A stretch of DNA of 39,174 nt from Acidobacteriota bacterium (GCA_016201185.1 JACQDG010000156.1:1-39174); one strand, 5' to 3'. Positions 26,901 to 35,135 are shown, counted from the stretch's first letter. Numbers and translations are program-made. Notes: a model not told the origin generated them from the sequence alone.

Positions 26901-27247
26901 TGGGCCGTGCCATCCACTGTCCCATCCCACGTGATCACAACAGAGCTGGACTGTATCGCGTCGGAACGCAAGACAAGCTGGCCCTGACCAGACGCTGCCG
27001 TCGCTTGACCCTGCGAAGAAGATGGTCCGGCAGTGAGCAGCATGTAACGCGCTCCGCCTACCGCCTCCGGAGCCGCAATCTCTGACGCAACCGAACCATT
27101 TGAGAAACTAAGCGATTGGGAGGTCTGAAAGGAATCAATAACTACCCCCCCCTGAGCGCTTCCCGACCCAGCCAGGACCAATGCATACAGGAGCAATATC
27201 CCCGCCCGACCACGATCCCACAAAGCTGATTTCAACGGTAGATCCAT
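23978..27247 (-). CDS. Secreted Ig/BACON-like repeat protein with C-terminal TIGR03437 domain
   Basis: The 1089-residue protein starts with a signal peptide (RAGILLLYALVLAGSGSAQG, about residues 13-32). An N-terminal Ser/Gly-rich beta domain (about 35-215) follows, then an Ig-like 3/5 domain (SSQNPSVFAQSVTFTGTVSG to IYSGDASFQG, about 220-300). Four BACON-like repeats begin LAVSPLQLSFAG, LNVQPPVLNFSF, LALTETGLTFTA and LAVDLQPTGLLFTA (about 310-720). The C-terminal domain (about 870-1085) contains NAASFAPQAPLAPGSLISLFG, GQINAQIPYDIP, SPGIFAKNQMGTGQGVIVD and IVIYCTGLGAVDPP. That is the TIGR03437 domain known mainly from Solibacter-like acidobacteria; its function is unknown. The protein is probably exported and adhesive or structural. 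The ATG at 27247 is chosen because the signal peptide follows it directly; the open frame to 27367 adds 40 residues that look untranslated. Confidence 0.85.
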   Translation of the reverse strand: MDLPLKSALWDRGRAGILLLYALVLAGSGSAQGGVVIDSFQTSQSLSFSNGSVASEIAAPEAVGGARYMLLTAGPSSSQGQATAASGQGQLVLRSDAIQSSSVVITWDGTVDGTAQTAGQLALDLSGQKTFVASGVSSTVQSTLMITVSSAAGSSSISRMPTPFSSDLVFPFSSFVITSGKGADFTAIQSIQLQVSINGSGSLTISRVETGDKSRAAITLTSSQNPSVFAQSVTFTGTVSGSGTPTGTVTFKDGSVALGPPADLSPAGVATLTTVQLDPGTHSITAIYSGDASFQGVTSEALAQVVEAAKLAVSPLQLSFAGQSSGAAPSGQNISIVSSFAGVPVTISISTTTGGTWLSATESNAITPALILITANPGSLAAGTHQGTITITGRGTTPPTQTVVVIFTVSPAPSQPTLNVQPPVLNFSFLPGASPAGQPLVLTASGGSVAFTAVAATEDGGNWLSGSPTQGVVNPLAATTLSVLVDPTGLSSGVYSGSVTINGTKVRVVVLILGQQPQLALTETGLTFTAVEGGTAGGTQSFGVATTGHSVLPWTAQASTSSGGDWLSVSPSSGSTDPSSPVPPVEVSILPAGLDDGVYYGSIQISAPDSQNSPQFVTVVLKVLAAGSQLAVDLQPTGLLFTAVAGGASPSAQSVQVNNLTSTLSVTAAQAILGDATATVTVMEGPPAQVVVQPDITGLGPDVRQGALLLLFSDGTAQTVNLLLLVVAPGAAAPAAKALPIVEAAACTPTKLVPLFTQLGTNYNGSNFNVPAKWPTPIEVKVVDDCANLITTGSVVATFSNGDPPLNLTSLGDGRWGATWPAQSVSSAVTITVTASVPPAIIATVQAVGGVQPNPEPPLLGGVVNAASFAPQAPLAPGSLISLFGASLASNTAYAPSLPLPTQLAGSLAVIRGEPLPLLVTLAGQINAQIPYDIPVNTRLSMFVQMGTAATTPLSLTIAPASPGIFAKNQMGTGQGVIVDLQNRLVEPGNPAKSGDAIVIYCTGLGAVDPPVAAGAAARLSPLSTAVNPVAVTIGKVPAQLLFAGLTPSFAGLYQVNVFVPAGVTPGDAVEVQLSVAGQLSAPVTIAVR

Positions 27248-27761
27248 TTCAATCGTCTTCTTATAAACCGAGAGGAGGCGGGATAACCGGCGTTCGGATC
27301 GGGCGAAAAGCCATAAGGGGAGATGGCGCAAATGCCATAGACCGCTATGCTGCAAGCTCTCATCCACCCCCTGCGCGGTATGAACCTTAGGCCATTGCTG
27401 GATCCCAGACCAGTCACTCTACCATAAGCCCAGGGTGCGAGAATGATACAGAATTTCCTTCGTCGGCCTAACGACCAGATCGTCGGAAAAGGCGCACGCT
27501 GCTCTCCGGACGCGTGATGAGGGCAGAAAACCTGGCTTAGATCTTCACAGACCATTGCAATTTTACGTGCCTTTGCCTGCCCAGTCAAGGCCCATTCTTC
27601 CTATTCTTCCAGGAGCTTCCAGATGCAAAGAAACAGAGAAGTGCCGGTCTGTTTTGCCCATAGCAATGCCGGGAAGCGGGCGGCCGCGCTGAAGGAGCGA
27701 TGCCAAAGCCACCGGATCGATATTACAACGGGATCCATATTACAATGCGTAGGTGCTGCAG
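27248..27761. other. Divergent intergenic region, no gene seen
   Basis: This 514-bp stretch separates the TIGR03437 gene (- strand) from the Oar-like receptor gene (+ strand). No conserved coding region was recognised; the open frames that cross it look like upstream extensions or shadows. The only structure found is a 17-bp imperfect tandem repeat at 27714-27747, just before the receptor gene. Promoters for both genes should lie here, but no strong -35/-10 pair was identified. Confidence 0.5.
27714..27747. repeat. 17-bp tandem repeat (15 of 17 identical) upstream of the receptor gene
   Basis: GGATCGATATTACAACG (27714-27730) is followed directly by GGATCCATATTACAATG (27731-27747), which differs at two positions. 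The second copy contains TACAAT, a -10-like hexamer, 15 bp before the ATG at 27762, so the copies may form an operator overlapping the transcription start. This is inferred from position only. Confidence 0.6.
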
Positions 27762-30700
27762 ATGGACTCAAGGCGGCCGCAGCAGGCAATCTTCCTTGTT
27801 GGGGTCGCCTTAACCATTGGGGCTGTGACTTCCCTGGCTCAGACCACCCAGGGCCTGATTGCGGGCCGCGTGGTGGACTCACAGACCGGAGGCCCGATTG
27901 CCGGGGCGCAAGTCAATTACTGGAACGCGGCCACAAGCGAGACAGGCGCCACGCGAACGGGCGGCCCGGGTTACTATGTCTTGCCGATGCTTTCCCCGGG
28001 CTCGTATCGCATCCGTGTCACCGACCAGCGCTACCAGGCGCAGGAGGTCCAGGAGCTAGAACTGCCGGTGGCCGGGCGTATTGACTTGAACTTTCATTTG
28101 CGACCGCTGAGCGATGTCTGGGAGGCGGGCCAGTACCGGAGCGTGTTCCTGCCGGGATCCAAGAGGGTAGTGACCTTCTTCGGGCCTGACGTAGATACCA
28201 GCCACTCCGGATCGCTGGAAGCAACGCGGGGAAGCCGGGGTGCGTTGGAATCCACGGTTTCCCAGGTCATTGACCCGGCCCAGGTTCAGGATCTGCCCCT
28301 GGCCGGTCGCGACGTTTACACCATGCTCGTTACGCAACCGGCCGTCACGGCAGACACTACCACGGGCCGCGGCCTCGGGTTGTCGATCAATGGCCAGAGG
28401 CCAACCTCCTCCAACTTCATGCTGGACGGACTGGAAAACAACAACTATCTGGTCAGCGGGCCGCTGACGGCGATTGCTCCGGAGGCGGTCCAAGAATACC
28501 GCGTTTCCATCAGCAATTTTTCGGCCGAGTACGGACGAACGGCGGGCTATCTGGCGAATGCCATTACGCGTTCCGGCGGGAGCCAGTGGCATGGCATCGG
28601 ATATTACTACCTGAAGAACGACGCTCTCAACGCCAACGGTTTTCAAGAAAACCTGCGGGGGCTTTCGCGGCCTCCCCTAAAAGAAGCGCAATTAGGATTT
28701 CAGGCCGGAGGCCCCATCCTCGGCAAGTCTTTGTTTGCCTCCAGCGCCTTTGATCATCTGCGCAGTCGCACGCTCTTTGACCCACAGACAATCGCCGTCC
28801 CCACCGGCCACTTCGACTTTACGGCTCCCCTTGCGCGCCAGCTAATGCAGCGATTTCCCGCTCCCGCCGGCACTGAAACCAGCGCAACTACGGCGCAATT
28901 GAATATAGCCCAGCCGCTGTCGGTGGACCGATCGCTGGCCCTGGAACGCGTCGATTATGTACCGCCCTCGGGCCGGCATCGGCTGATGGCCCGCCTGGCG
29001 CTGGCCCGGCTCTCCCGTCCGGATTTTATCTGGAGCCCATACAAAGATTTTGTTTCCGGTCTCGAAGAGCCCGACATTGGCGTGGCCTTCAGCGCGGTCA
29101 GTTCCTTCAAAGCCAGGCTGGTGAATGAAGCCCGGTTTGGCTGGAGCCAGGACGACCTTCATTGGGATCGAGCGCATCCTGAAATACCTGCGCTCGCTTC
29201 CAGCGATGGCGCCTTTTTGCCGGGAAGCCCGGCCTTTTACGACTTTCGGAACCATAGTCGAAACTGGGAGGCAGCGGACAATCTGGTCTGGGCGCAAGGC
29301 CGGCACATCGTCAAGTTCGGAGGCAGTTTTCTTCTGCGCCGAATAGATGGATATCTTACAGCGGGCCGCGATGGGCGTTATTTATTCGACTCAACGTTCA
29401 GCTTTTTTCGGGATTCGCCCAGTTACTTTACTGCGTCGCTGGCGCGAGAAGCTCTTTCCCAGAAGTTTCAACAGAAGTTTCAACAGCCGGACTTTCAGCG
29501 AGGCTATGGATACAACCAATATTCTTTTTTCGTCCAAGACACCGTGAGAGTGACCCCGCGGCTAGCGGTGAACGTGGGGCTTCGTTACGAAGCTTTTGGC
29601 GCGCCTCGCAACACCGGTCAGGTGAAAGATGGTGTGGTCGCCCTCGGCTCGGGCGCAGATTTTGTTCAGCGCCTGGCATCGGCCGGTTTGGTGTTTCCGC
29701 AAACCGGGGACCAAAGCCTTTACCAGCCGGACAACGGAGACTGGGCGCCGCGTTTCGGCTTCTCCTATGATCTCAGAGGTAATGCCCGCACGGTGGTGCG
29801 TGGCGGCTTCGGCATATTCTACGATCGCCCCTTCGACAATCTCTGGCAATCTCTGCGCAACAACGGCTTTGTTCTCGCTACCTTCTGCCTTCAACCAACC
29901 AACTGCCTTCTAGGCCTGCCAACCAATTATCTGGCGCCGATTGCAAGCGTATTGCCGCTCTACCAGGGCCGGCGTTTTCCCACGAATTTTCCAAGCCCGA
30001 CGCTGTTCGAGCAAGATCTTCGCAACGGTTACGTGGAAAGCTTTTTCTTTGGCGTGCAGCAACAAATAACCGAGGCGTGGTCGTTGGAAGTCAACACGCT
30101 CGGCGCTCTAGGCCGGCGTCTGATCACCACCGATCAAGTGAACCGGCTCAGTAAACTGAACCCGCTTCCAACGATTTCCTATCGTGGCAGTCAAGGTCTT
30201 TCTGATTACAGTGCCCTCACGGCAGTGGCCCGTTATCGCGCCGGGCGAAAACAGTTCCAGTTCGCTTATACCTGGAGCCATTCGATCGATAACCAGAGTG
30301 ACCCGTTGGCCGGGGATTTTTTTGATCTCAGCTTTGTCAAGGTGGGGTCGGGCAGCCGACCAGGCGCCCAAGCAGCCTTTGCCCGCCAGTTCGATAGCAG
30401 GGGCGACCGGGGCAGCTCTGACTTTGACCAGCGGCACAACCTGGTCTTTTTCTCCATTTGGGATCTGCCGGCCTTCTTCTCTGCCTCCAGGGCGGGCGCG
30501 CTCTTCCGGGACTGGAGATTTTCCCAATTGGCCGCTTTTCGCTCCGGGTTTCCTTACACCGTGTTTGTACCGCTTTTAGACGTCATATACAACAATCGGG
30601 CCGATGTGATTGACCCGGCCCGCACCGTAATCTCGCAGCCCGCTAAAGGCGGCAAACTCCTTCTGAACTCGAGCGCGTTTCAAATTCCGGAAGCCGGCAT

Positions 30701-31001
30701 GCTCGGAAATTCCGGCCGCAACGCCTTCGCCGGGCCGGGGCTTTACAATATCGACATTTCGCTGAGCCGTTCGTTTCCCGTGCGCCGACTGGGTGAATCC
30801 GGCAAGGTTACCTTGCGCGCCGACTTGTTCAATTTTTTGAATCACGCCAACCTGAATAATCCCGATGCACAATTGGGGCAACAGAGCACTTTTGGGATTG
30901 CGACGTTCGGCCGCAATGGTTTCAACAGTGGCTTCCCGGCATTAACTCCCTTCAACGAAACTCCCCGGGAAATTCAGTTGCTGTTGAGGCTTGAATTCTG
31001 A
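27762..31001 (+). CDS. Oar-like TonB-dependent receptor with carboxypeptidase-regulatory domain
   Basis: The 1079-residue outer-membrane protein has a signal peptide (IFLVGVALTIGAVTSLAQ, about residues 10-27). A carboxypeptidase-regulatory-like domain (about 30-110: GLIAGRVVDSQTGGPIAGAQV, GGPGYYVLPMLSPGSYRI) follows. A TonB-receptor plug (about 160-280) has QDLPLAGRDVYTMLVTQP, NGQRPTSSNFMLDG, ISNFSAEYGRTAGY and ANAITRSGG. The rest is a long beta-barrel ending LLLRLEF. These Oar-like receptors are abundant in Acidobacteriota and probably take up or secrete large oligomers; the ligand is unknown. A GTG at 27753 is an alternative start. A 12-bp tandem duplication (29461-29484) doubles the peptide KFQQ within the barrel. 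No co-transcribed SusD-like or enzyme gene is nearby. Confidence 0.88.
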   Translation: MDSRRPQQAIFLVGVALTIGAVTSLAQTTQGLIAGRVVDSQTGGPIAGAQVNYWNAATSETGATRTGGPGYYVLPMLSPGSYRIRVTDQRYQAQEVQELELPVAGRIDLNFHLRPLSDVWEAGQYRSVFLPGSKRVVTFFGPDVDTSHSGSLEATRGSRGALESTVSQVIDPAQVQDLPLAGRDVYTMLVTQPAVTADTTTGRGLGLSINGQRPTSSNFMLDGLENNNYLVSGPLTAIAPEAVQEYRVSISNFSAEYGRTAGYLANAITRSGGSQWHGIGYYYLKNDALNANGFQENLRGLSRPPLKEAQLGFQAGGPILGKSLFASSAFDHLRSRTLFDPQTIAVPTGHFDFTAPLARQLMQRFPAPAGTETSATTAQLNIAQPLSVDRSLALERVDYVPPSGRHRLMARLALARLSRPDFIWSPYKDFVSGLEEPDIGVAFSAVSSFKARLVNEARFGWSQDDLHWDRAHPEIPALASSDGAFLPGSPAFYDFRNHSRNWEAADNLVWAQGRHIVKFGGSFLLRRIDGYLTAGRDGRYLFDSTFSFFRDSPSYFTASLAREALSQKFQQKFQQPDFQRGYGYNQYSFFVQDTVRVTPRLAVNVGLRYEAFGAPRNTGQVKDGVVALGSGADFVQRLASAGLVFPQTGDQSLYQPDNGDWAPRFGFSYDLRGNARTVVRGGFGIFYDRPFDNLWQSLRNNGFVLATFCLQPTNCLLGLPTNYLAPIASVLPLYQGRRFPTNFPSPTLFEQDLRNGYVESFFFGVQQQITEAWSLEVNTLGALGRRLITTDQVNRLSKLNPLPTISYRGSQGLSDYSALTAVARYRAGRKQFQFAYTWSHSIDNQSDPLAGDFFDLSFVKVGSGSRPGAQAAFARQFDSRGDRGSSDFDQRHNLVFFSIWDLPAFFSASRAGALFRDWRFSQLAAFRSGFPYTVFVPLLDVIYNNRADVIDPARTVISQPAKGGKLLLNSSAFQIPEAGMLGNSGRNAFAGPGLYNIDISLSRSFPVRRLGESGKVTLRADLFNFLNHANLNNPDAQLGQQSTFGIATFGRNGFNSGFPALTPFNETPREIQLLLRLEF
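29461..29484. repeat. In-frame 12-bp tandem duplication inside the receptor gene
   Basis: AGAAGTTTCAAC occurs twice in tandem (29461-29472 and 29473-29484), giving QKFQQKFQQ in the barrel, probably in a loop. It is a perfect copy, so it looks like a recent slippage event. Confidence 0.7.
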
Positions 31002-31090
31002 CGAGCCAGATTTGCCTACCCCGGGTGCAACGCACAACGTGAACTGACGCTGTTCCACATGCCCGGGGCTGGTAGCAACACCTCACCGTG

Positions 31091-31249
31091 ATGCCAGTAG
31101 CACTACCACCACGAGCGCTACCCAAATCCAAACCAGAAGCCGCAAAGTTCAGCGAGCAAGCGGCCGCCATTAAAGGCCCGCTCGCGCAGGAGGCCTTTCA
31201 CAATGCGCTGGTGATGAAAACCGAGGCCGGGAAGATGGGCGCCCGCTAG
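31091..31249 (+). CDS. Small hypothetical ORF (52 residues)
   Basis: In the 292-bp gap after the receptor gene an ATG at 31091 opens a 52-residue frame ending at TAG 31247-31249. The second half (KFSEQAAAIKGPLAQEAFHNALVMKTEAG) has a composition typical of a real helical protein, while the first ~17 residues are Pro/Ala-rich. There is no ribosome-binding site. It could be a small gene, the 3' remnant of a decayed longer gene, or chance. No family is recognised. Confidence 0.25.
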   Translation: MPVALPPRALPKSKPEAAKFSEQAAAIKGPLAQEAFHNALVMKTEAGKMGAR

Positions 31250-31293
31250 GCGGGCGGGTGTTCATGCACCGGCGAGGTTGCTGCCAGGCAGAG

Positions 31294-33549
31294 TCATTTC
31301 CGCAGGCGTGAGGCAATTTTCTCCCGTATGCCGATGGGGTCGAAACCGGCGGCGGCGTAGATTTCGTCGGACCGCCCGGACCGGGTGAAATGGTCGATGC
31401 CGAAACCACGCTTCTCGTGGTCCGCCGGCATCATCAGGGGATAAAGGAACCCCTTCCACCCGTTGTGGAACGCGAGGGCCTCCCGGCGCTCGTCGTCAGA
31501 GAGAATCGCTTCGGCTTTTTGCGGATCCCTTCGGCGAAGCTCTTCGAAAAGCTGTGGGGACGTGACGGCGACGATCTTGATGTCCGCCTCGCCGTCGAAA
31601 TACGGCAGGGCCGCCAGCACGTTCGCCATTACCTGTCCCCCGCATACCAACGCCGCAAACTTCTTCTTGCCGTTTTCCGAATACGGCTTGAAGACGTAGG
31701 CGCCGTTTACCGCCTCGGAGGCAGGCGGGACACCGTTGCCCCTGTGGAACACGGGAACCGGCGGGCGCACGACTGAAAAGGCCACCGGCTCCCCTCGGCT
31801 GGCAGCATGGAAGAGCATCTCAACCGCTTCGTTCGCGTCCAGTGGCTTGTAGACCTTGATGCCGGGATAGGCCGAATAGAGCGACATCCAGAAAAGCCCG
31901 TGGTGGGTGGGGCCGTCTTCCCCGGTTTCGGGGCCATCATGCGCGGCGAGCAGGATGAAGAACCCGCGCGACCGTGGGTTCACCTCGTTGCTGATGAGGG
32001 CCATCCGGACGGCATTGGCCATCATCACGGAAAATACCCCGTAGCTCGCGAACGCCGTCATCGGACGGAAATCGCCAGGCAGGATGTCTCCCGCCATCGT
32101 CACGCACATCATGGCCATGTTCTGCTCGGCAATGCCGAACCGGATGCCTCTGCCGAGGGGGTTCTCCCTGCTCATCACTCCGTAGATCTCCTCGGCTTTC
32201 CCGGTAAGGATCGACTTTGCCAGATCCCCGGCTCCGACGTAAAAGAAGGGGCTTCGCCGCATCAACCAGACGAACCAAGCTTCCGTTGCTTTTCGGGTAG
32301 GCACACGGTCGCCTTCCTTGAAGACCAGTTCCGGCGGCAGCACGTCAGGCCGCGCAATGGTCGAGTAATCTGCCAGGGGCCTGTCCCCCAGGGCCGTTCT
32401 CATGACCTGCGCCAGGCAAGGTTCGGAGGGGAGCAACGAGCGCGCGGCGTCTAGACGCCGTATGAGGTACTCGACCTCCTCCTCCGCAAGGGCGGCCAGC
32501 ACGGCTCCGATGTCCCTCGGCGTGTTTCCTTCCTCGGCGGACACCTCGAAGCCGAGAGCCTTCATTACTTGGACATACTCGCCGTGGGCGAGGGGCGTGC
32601 CGTGCGAATCGGCGGTCCCCTCGAGCCTCCCGTAATGTTTCCCTTTCAGGGTGTGGCAGATGATCACCGTCGGCGCCCGGTTGCCGAAACCGGCGGCCGC
32701 TTTGCGGTAGGCGTAAGCGAGTTCCCGGACATTGTGGCCGTTTACCTCGATGACGTTCCAGCCGAACGCGGACCAATGGCGCGTATACGGGAGCGGCAGA
32801 ACATCGGCCACCGGGCCGTCAATACCGAAGGTGTTATAGTCGAGGGCGACGATGATATTATCCATGCCGAGGTTCGACGCGAGGTTCCGCGCTTCATAGC
32901 TCATGCCCTCTTCGGTCTCGGCATCTCCGCCGATGATGAATACCTTCGTCGGCAGGCCGCAGGAACGGTGCAGCGCAGCGAGCCCCAACCCTGCGGAAAA
33001 GCCGTGTCCGGAAGACCCGGTGCAGGCGTCGGCCAGAGCTATCTCCGATTCCACATGCCCGCTCGGCCCGCCGTAGCGGCGGAACGAGGCCAGGTCTTCC
33101 GGGTAGGTGATCGCCTCGCGAATCCCTTGCGGGGGATGGATGCCATGACGGCGGAGAGATTCGTACACCAGGGAAACGACCGCATGAAAGAGAGGAGAGC
33201 AGTGCCCTGCCGACCATACGATCCGGTCGCGCCCGGGATGCTTTGGGCGCATGGCATCGAATCCGAGAACGCCGGAAGCGAGAAGCGTAACCACCATCTC
33301 GGTCTTCGAGGACGAGCCGCCAGGATGTCCGGATTTGGCTCCGTCCACGGCGGTAAAGGCCAACCCCCGCACGATTCGGGCGAGCTTCGAAAGCTTTTCT
33401 TCCTCGATGCCTTCGAGTTCTGCGAGGGCAAGCCCCCTGAGATCCAGGAAGGCCCCGCCTTCTCCCCCAGGGCAGAAACGGCCCGGCTCGCTCCCTTCGA
33501 GCGCCGCGAGCGCGCCCTCGTCCAGGACGTTGAAGCTGTTGCCGGGCAT
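31294..33549 (-). CDS. Transketolase (divergent type)
   Basis: The 751-residue protein is a thiamine-diphosphate transketolase that moves two-carbon units between sugar phosphates. Features are the first-domain segment SGHPGGSSSKTEM, the cofactor motif GDAETEEGMSYEARNLA with ALDYN (the usual GDG is GDA here), FGWNVIEVNGHN, and TLKGKHYG. The pyrimidine-domain segment includes GIRFGIAEQNMAMM with the catalytic Glu, HDGPETGEDGPTHHG, and the C-terminal domain VVRPPVPVFHRGN. It has about 60 residues before the usual start of homology and is longer than the common ~660-residue form. It stands alone, about 27 kb from the pentose-phosphate block, followed upstream in transcription by a beta-helix protein gene 17 bp away. 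The start ATG at 33549 is taken from the open frame; the true start could be later (for example around the EEEKLSKLARIV segment). Confidence 0.85.
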   Translation of the reverse strand: MPGNSFNVLDEGALAALEGSEPGRFCPGGEGGAFLDLRGLALAELEGIEEEKLSKLARIVRGLAFTAVDGAKSGHPGGSSSKTEMVVTLLASGVLGFDAMRPKHPGRDRIVWSAGHCSPLFHAVVSLVYESLRRHGIHPPQGIREAITYPEDLASFRRYGGPSGHVESEIALADACTGSSGHGFSAGLGLAALHRSCGLPTKVFIIGGDAETEEGMSYEARNLASNLGMDNIIVALDYNTFGIDGPVADVLPLPYTRHWSAFGWNVIEVNGHNVRELAYAYRKAAAGFGNRAPTVIICHTLKGKHYGRLEGTADSHGTPLAHGEYVQVMKALGFEVSAEEGNTPRDIGAVLAALAEEEVEYLIRRLDAARSLLPSEPCLAQVMRTALGDRPLADYSTIARPDVLPPELVFKEGDRVPTRKATEAWFVWLMRRSPFFYVGAGDLAKSILTGKAEEIYGVMSRENPLGRGIRFGIAEQNMAMMCVTMAGDILPGDFRPMTAFASYGVFSVMMANAVRMALISNEVNPRSRGFFILLAAHDGPETGEDGPTHHGLFWMSLYSAYPGIKVYKPLDANEAVEMLFHAASRGEPVAFSVVRPPVPVFHRGNGVPPASEAVNGAYVFKPYSENGKKKFAALVCGGQVMANVLAALPYFDGEADIKIVAVTSPQLFEELRRRDPQKAEAILSDDERREALAFHNGWKGFLYPLMMPADHEKRGFGIDHFTRSGRSDEIYAAAGFDPIGIREKIASRLRK

Positions 33550-33566
33550 CAGCGCCTCCCTACGCG

Positions 33567-34124
33567 CTATCTTACCTCGCCGGTGGAGACTATCTGGTTT
33601 CCGGTGACACGGGCGCTGCCGTACACCTGGGCGCCGCCGCAGACTTCGGCGTCACCGCAGACGGTCGCCTCATCGAACACCCAGGCATTTTCAAAAACCT
33701 TGGCATGGTCGTGGATCGCGACATGTCCGGAAGCGCGCGCATTGCCGGAGACCCTAGCATTGCCATAGACCATGGCACTGCCGAAGATCTCGGCGCAATC
33801 GGTCACCTCGGCGTTTTCAAAAACGGTCGCGCGATCGCGGATTCTCGCCCGGTCGGTGATCTTCGCTTGCTGCAGGACGACCGCATCTTCGCTGGCCTCG
33901 CTGTTGCCGCTAATGAAGGCACCGCCGCCGACACAAGCCCGGCCGGTAATACGAGCCCTCTCGAGAACCTTGGCCCGGCCTTTCACCATTGCGCGCGATC
34001 CAACAAACGCAGTCTCGGCCACCTCGGCGGTTTCGGCCACGAGACCCCCGCCGTTGGGATGGTGCCGATACTTCACGCCGTCAATTTCAACCGCGTAACC
34101 CGTGTAGAGGACATTTACCGCCAT
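33567..34124 (-). CDS. Hexapeptide-repeat left-handed beta-helix protein
   Basis: The 185-residue protein is built almost entirely of imperfect hexapeptide turns (VAETAFVGSRAMVKGRAKV, ARIRDRATVFENAEV, AMVYGNARVSGNARASGHVAI, ATVCGDAEVCGGAQVYGSARV) from about residue 27 to 180. Such repeats form a left-handed beta-helix as in LpxA- and YdcK-like proteins. A short N-terminal segment (MAVNVLYTGYAVEIDGVKYRHH) precedes it. No acyltransferase His or substrate motif is evident, so an enzymatic role is not supported; a structural or scaffold role is possible, and similar proteins occur in prophages. It ends 17 bp before the transketolase gene and may be co-transcribed with it. Confidence 0.75.
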   Translation of the reverse strand: MAVNVLYTGYAVEIDGVKYRHHPNGGGLVAETAEVAETAFVGSRAMVKGRAKVLERARITGRACVGGGAFISGNSEASEDAVVLQQAKITDRARIRDRATVFENAEVTDCAEIFGSAMVYGNARVSGNARASGHVAIHDHAKVFENAWVFDEATVCGDAEVCGGAQVYGSARVTGNQIVSTGEVR

Positions 34125-34166
34125 GGATCCCCCCTTATGGGACCGGGAATCAACAGAATCTTCCTC

Positions 34167-35135
34167 TCAGTGCGCCGGATGCAGGGTCAACTTCTGCACC
34201 CGCCAGTTCAAGAGCTCGCCCACGTAAAGCACGTTCTCGGAGGGACATGCTATTTCATGTATCCAGCCGAACTGGCCTGGCTGTTTGCCGTATTTTCCGA
34301 AGACCCCCCGGAGATTGCCGTCCAAGTCCAACTTGAAAATCTTTCCGGACATGGCGTCTGAGCTGTAAAGCGCCTGATTGGGGCCGGGCGTGATACAAAT
34401 GGCCCAGGGCGCCTCGACGTTCGTGAACTGTTTCAGGAACTTCCCGTCATCATCGAAGACCTGAATGCGCTTGTTTCCGCGGTCCCCCACGTACACAAGG
34501 CCCTTGGCGTCGGCGGCGATGGTGTGCGGGGTGTTCAACTCGCCGGGAGCCGTGCCCCTCTTGCCCCACGCCGTGATCCAGTTGCCGTACTTATCCACCT
34601 TCGCGACGCGCGAATTCCCGTATCCATCGCTGATGTAGCTGTTTCCCGCGGGGTCCCAGGCCACATCGGTAGGCCTGTTGAAAAGCCCGTCGCGGGCGGG
34701 AGGCGGGGGGGCGCCTGGAACATGGGGCGCGGGGGGCTCCACGGCCTCCGGCTTTCTTCCCAGAACCATCACAACCCGGCCCTCGGGGTTGAACTTGATC
34801 ACCATGTTCGACCCTTCATCCACGCACCAGATGTAGTCGTCCCTGTCGATTCGCACGGTGTGGGCGAATGTGAAGCCGTACAAGTCATTGCCGATGATGC
34901 GAAGGAAGGTTCCGTCGGGACCAAATTCCAAAAGCTGCGTGTGGCCGCTTCGGGAGTAAACGAAGATGTGCCCTTTGGAATTCAGCGCCACGCCCGCCGC
35001 TTCGCCCAGGTAGAGGTTCGGCGGGAGCTTCAGCAGGTTCGGATCGGCCTCGAAAGGTATTTCGGGCGCCGACTGCGGCTGGGCAAAGACGGCGGCATTC
35101 AGTACCAATAGCAGCACGATCAAACAGCTTCTCAA
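34167..35135 (-). CDS. Secreted NHL-repeat six-bladed beta-propeller protein
   Basis: The 322-residue protein has a signal peptide (MRSCLIVLLLVLNAAVFAQ, residues 1-19). NHL-type blades follow: AAGVALNSKGHIFVYSRSG, FAHTVRIDRDDYIWCVDEGSN, PTDVAWDPAGNSYISDGYGNSRV, PHTIAADAKGLVYVGDRGNKRI, APWAICITPGPNQALYSSDA and IHEIACPSENVLYVGELLNWRV. This six-bladed propeller resembles the lyase half of peptidylglycine amidating enzymes, but catalytic residues cannot be confirmed. The start is a TTG at 35135, chosen because AGGAGG (- strand of 35141-35146) sits exactly 5 bp upstream and the signal peptide follows; the open frame to 35237 has a less plausible cysteine-rich N-terminus. The leader contains a strong hairpin (35193-35220). 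Confidence 0.85.
   Translation of the reverse strand: MRSCLIVLLLVLNAAVFAQPQSAPEIPFEADPNLLKLPPNLYLGEAAGVALNSKGHIFVYSRSGHTQLLEFGPDGTFLRIIGNDLYGFTFAHTVRIDRDDYIWCVDEGSNMVIKFNPEGRVVMVLGRKPEAVEPPAPHVPGAPPPPARDGLFNRPTDVAWDPAGNSYISDGYGNSRVAKVDKYGNWITAWGKRGTAPGELNTPHTIAADAKGLVYVGDRGNKRIQVFDDDGKFLKQFTNVEAPWAICITPGPNQALYSSDAMSGKIFKLDLDGNLRGVFGKYGKQPGQFGWIHEIACPSENVLYVGELLNWRVQKLTLHPAH

Noticed and set aside
32569..33768. 399-codon open frame on the + strand
   Set aside because: It mirrors transketolase and the beta-helix gene; its C-terminal repeats (TSASPQTVASSNTQAFSKT) are only the hexapeptide repeats read backwards.
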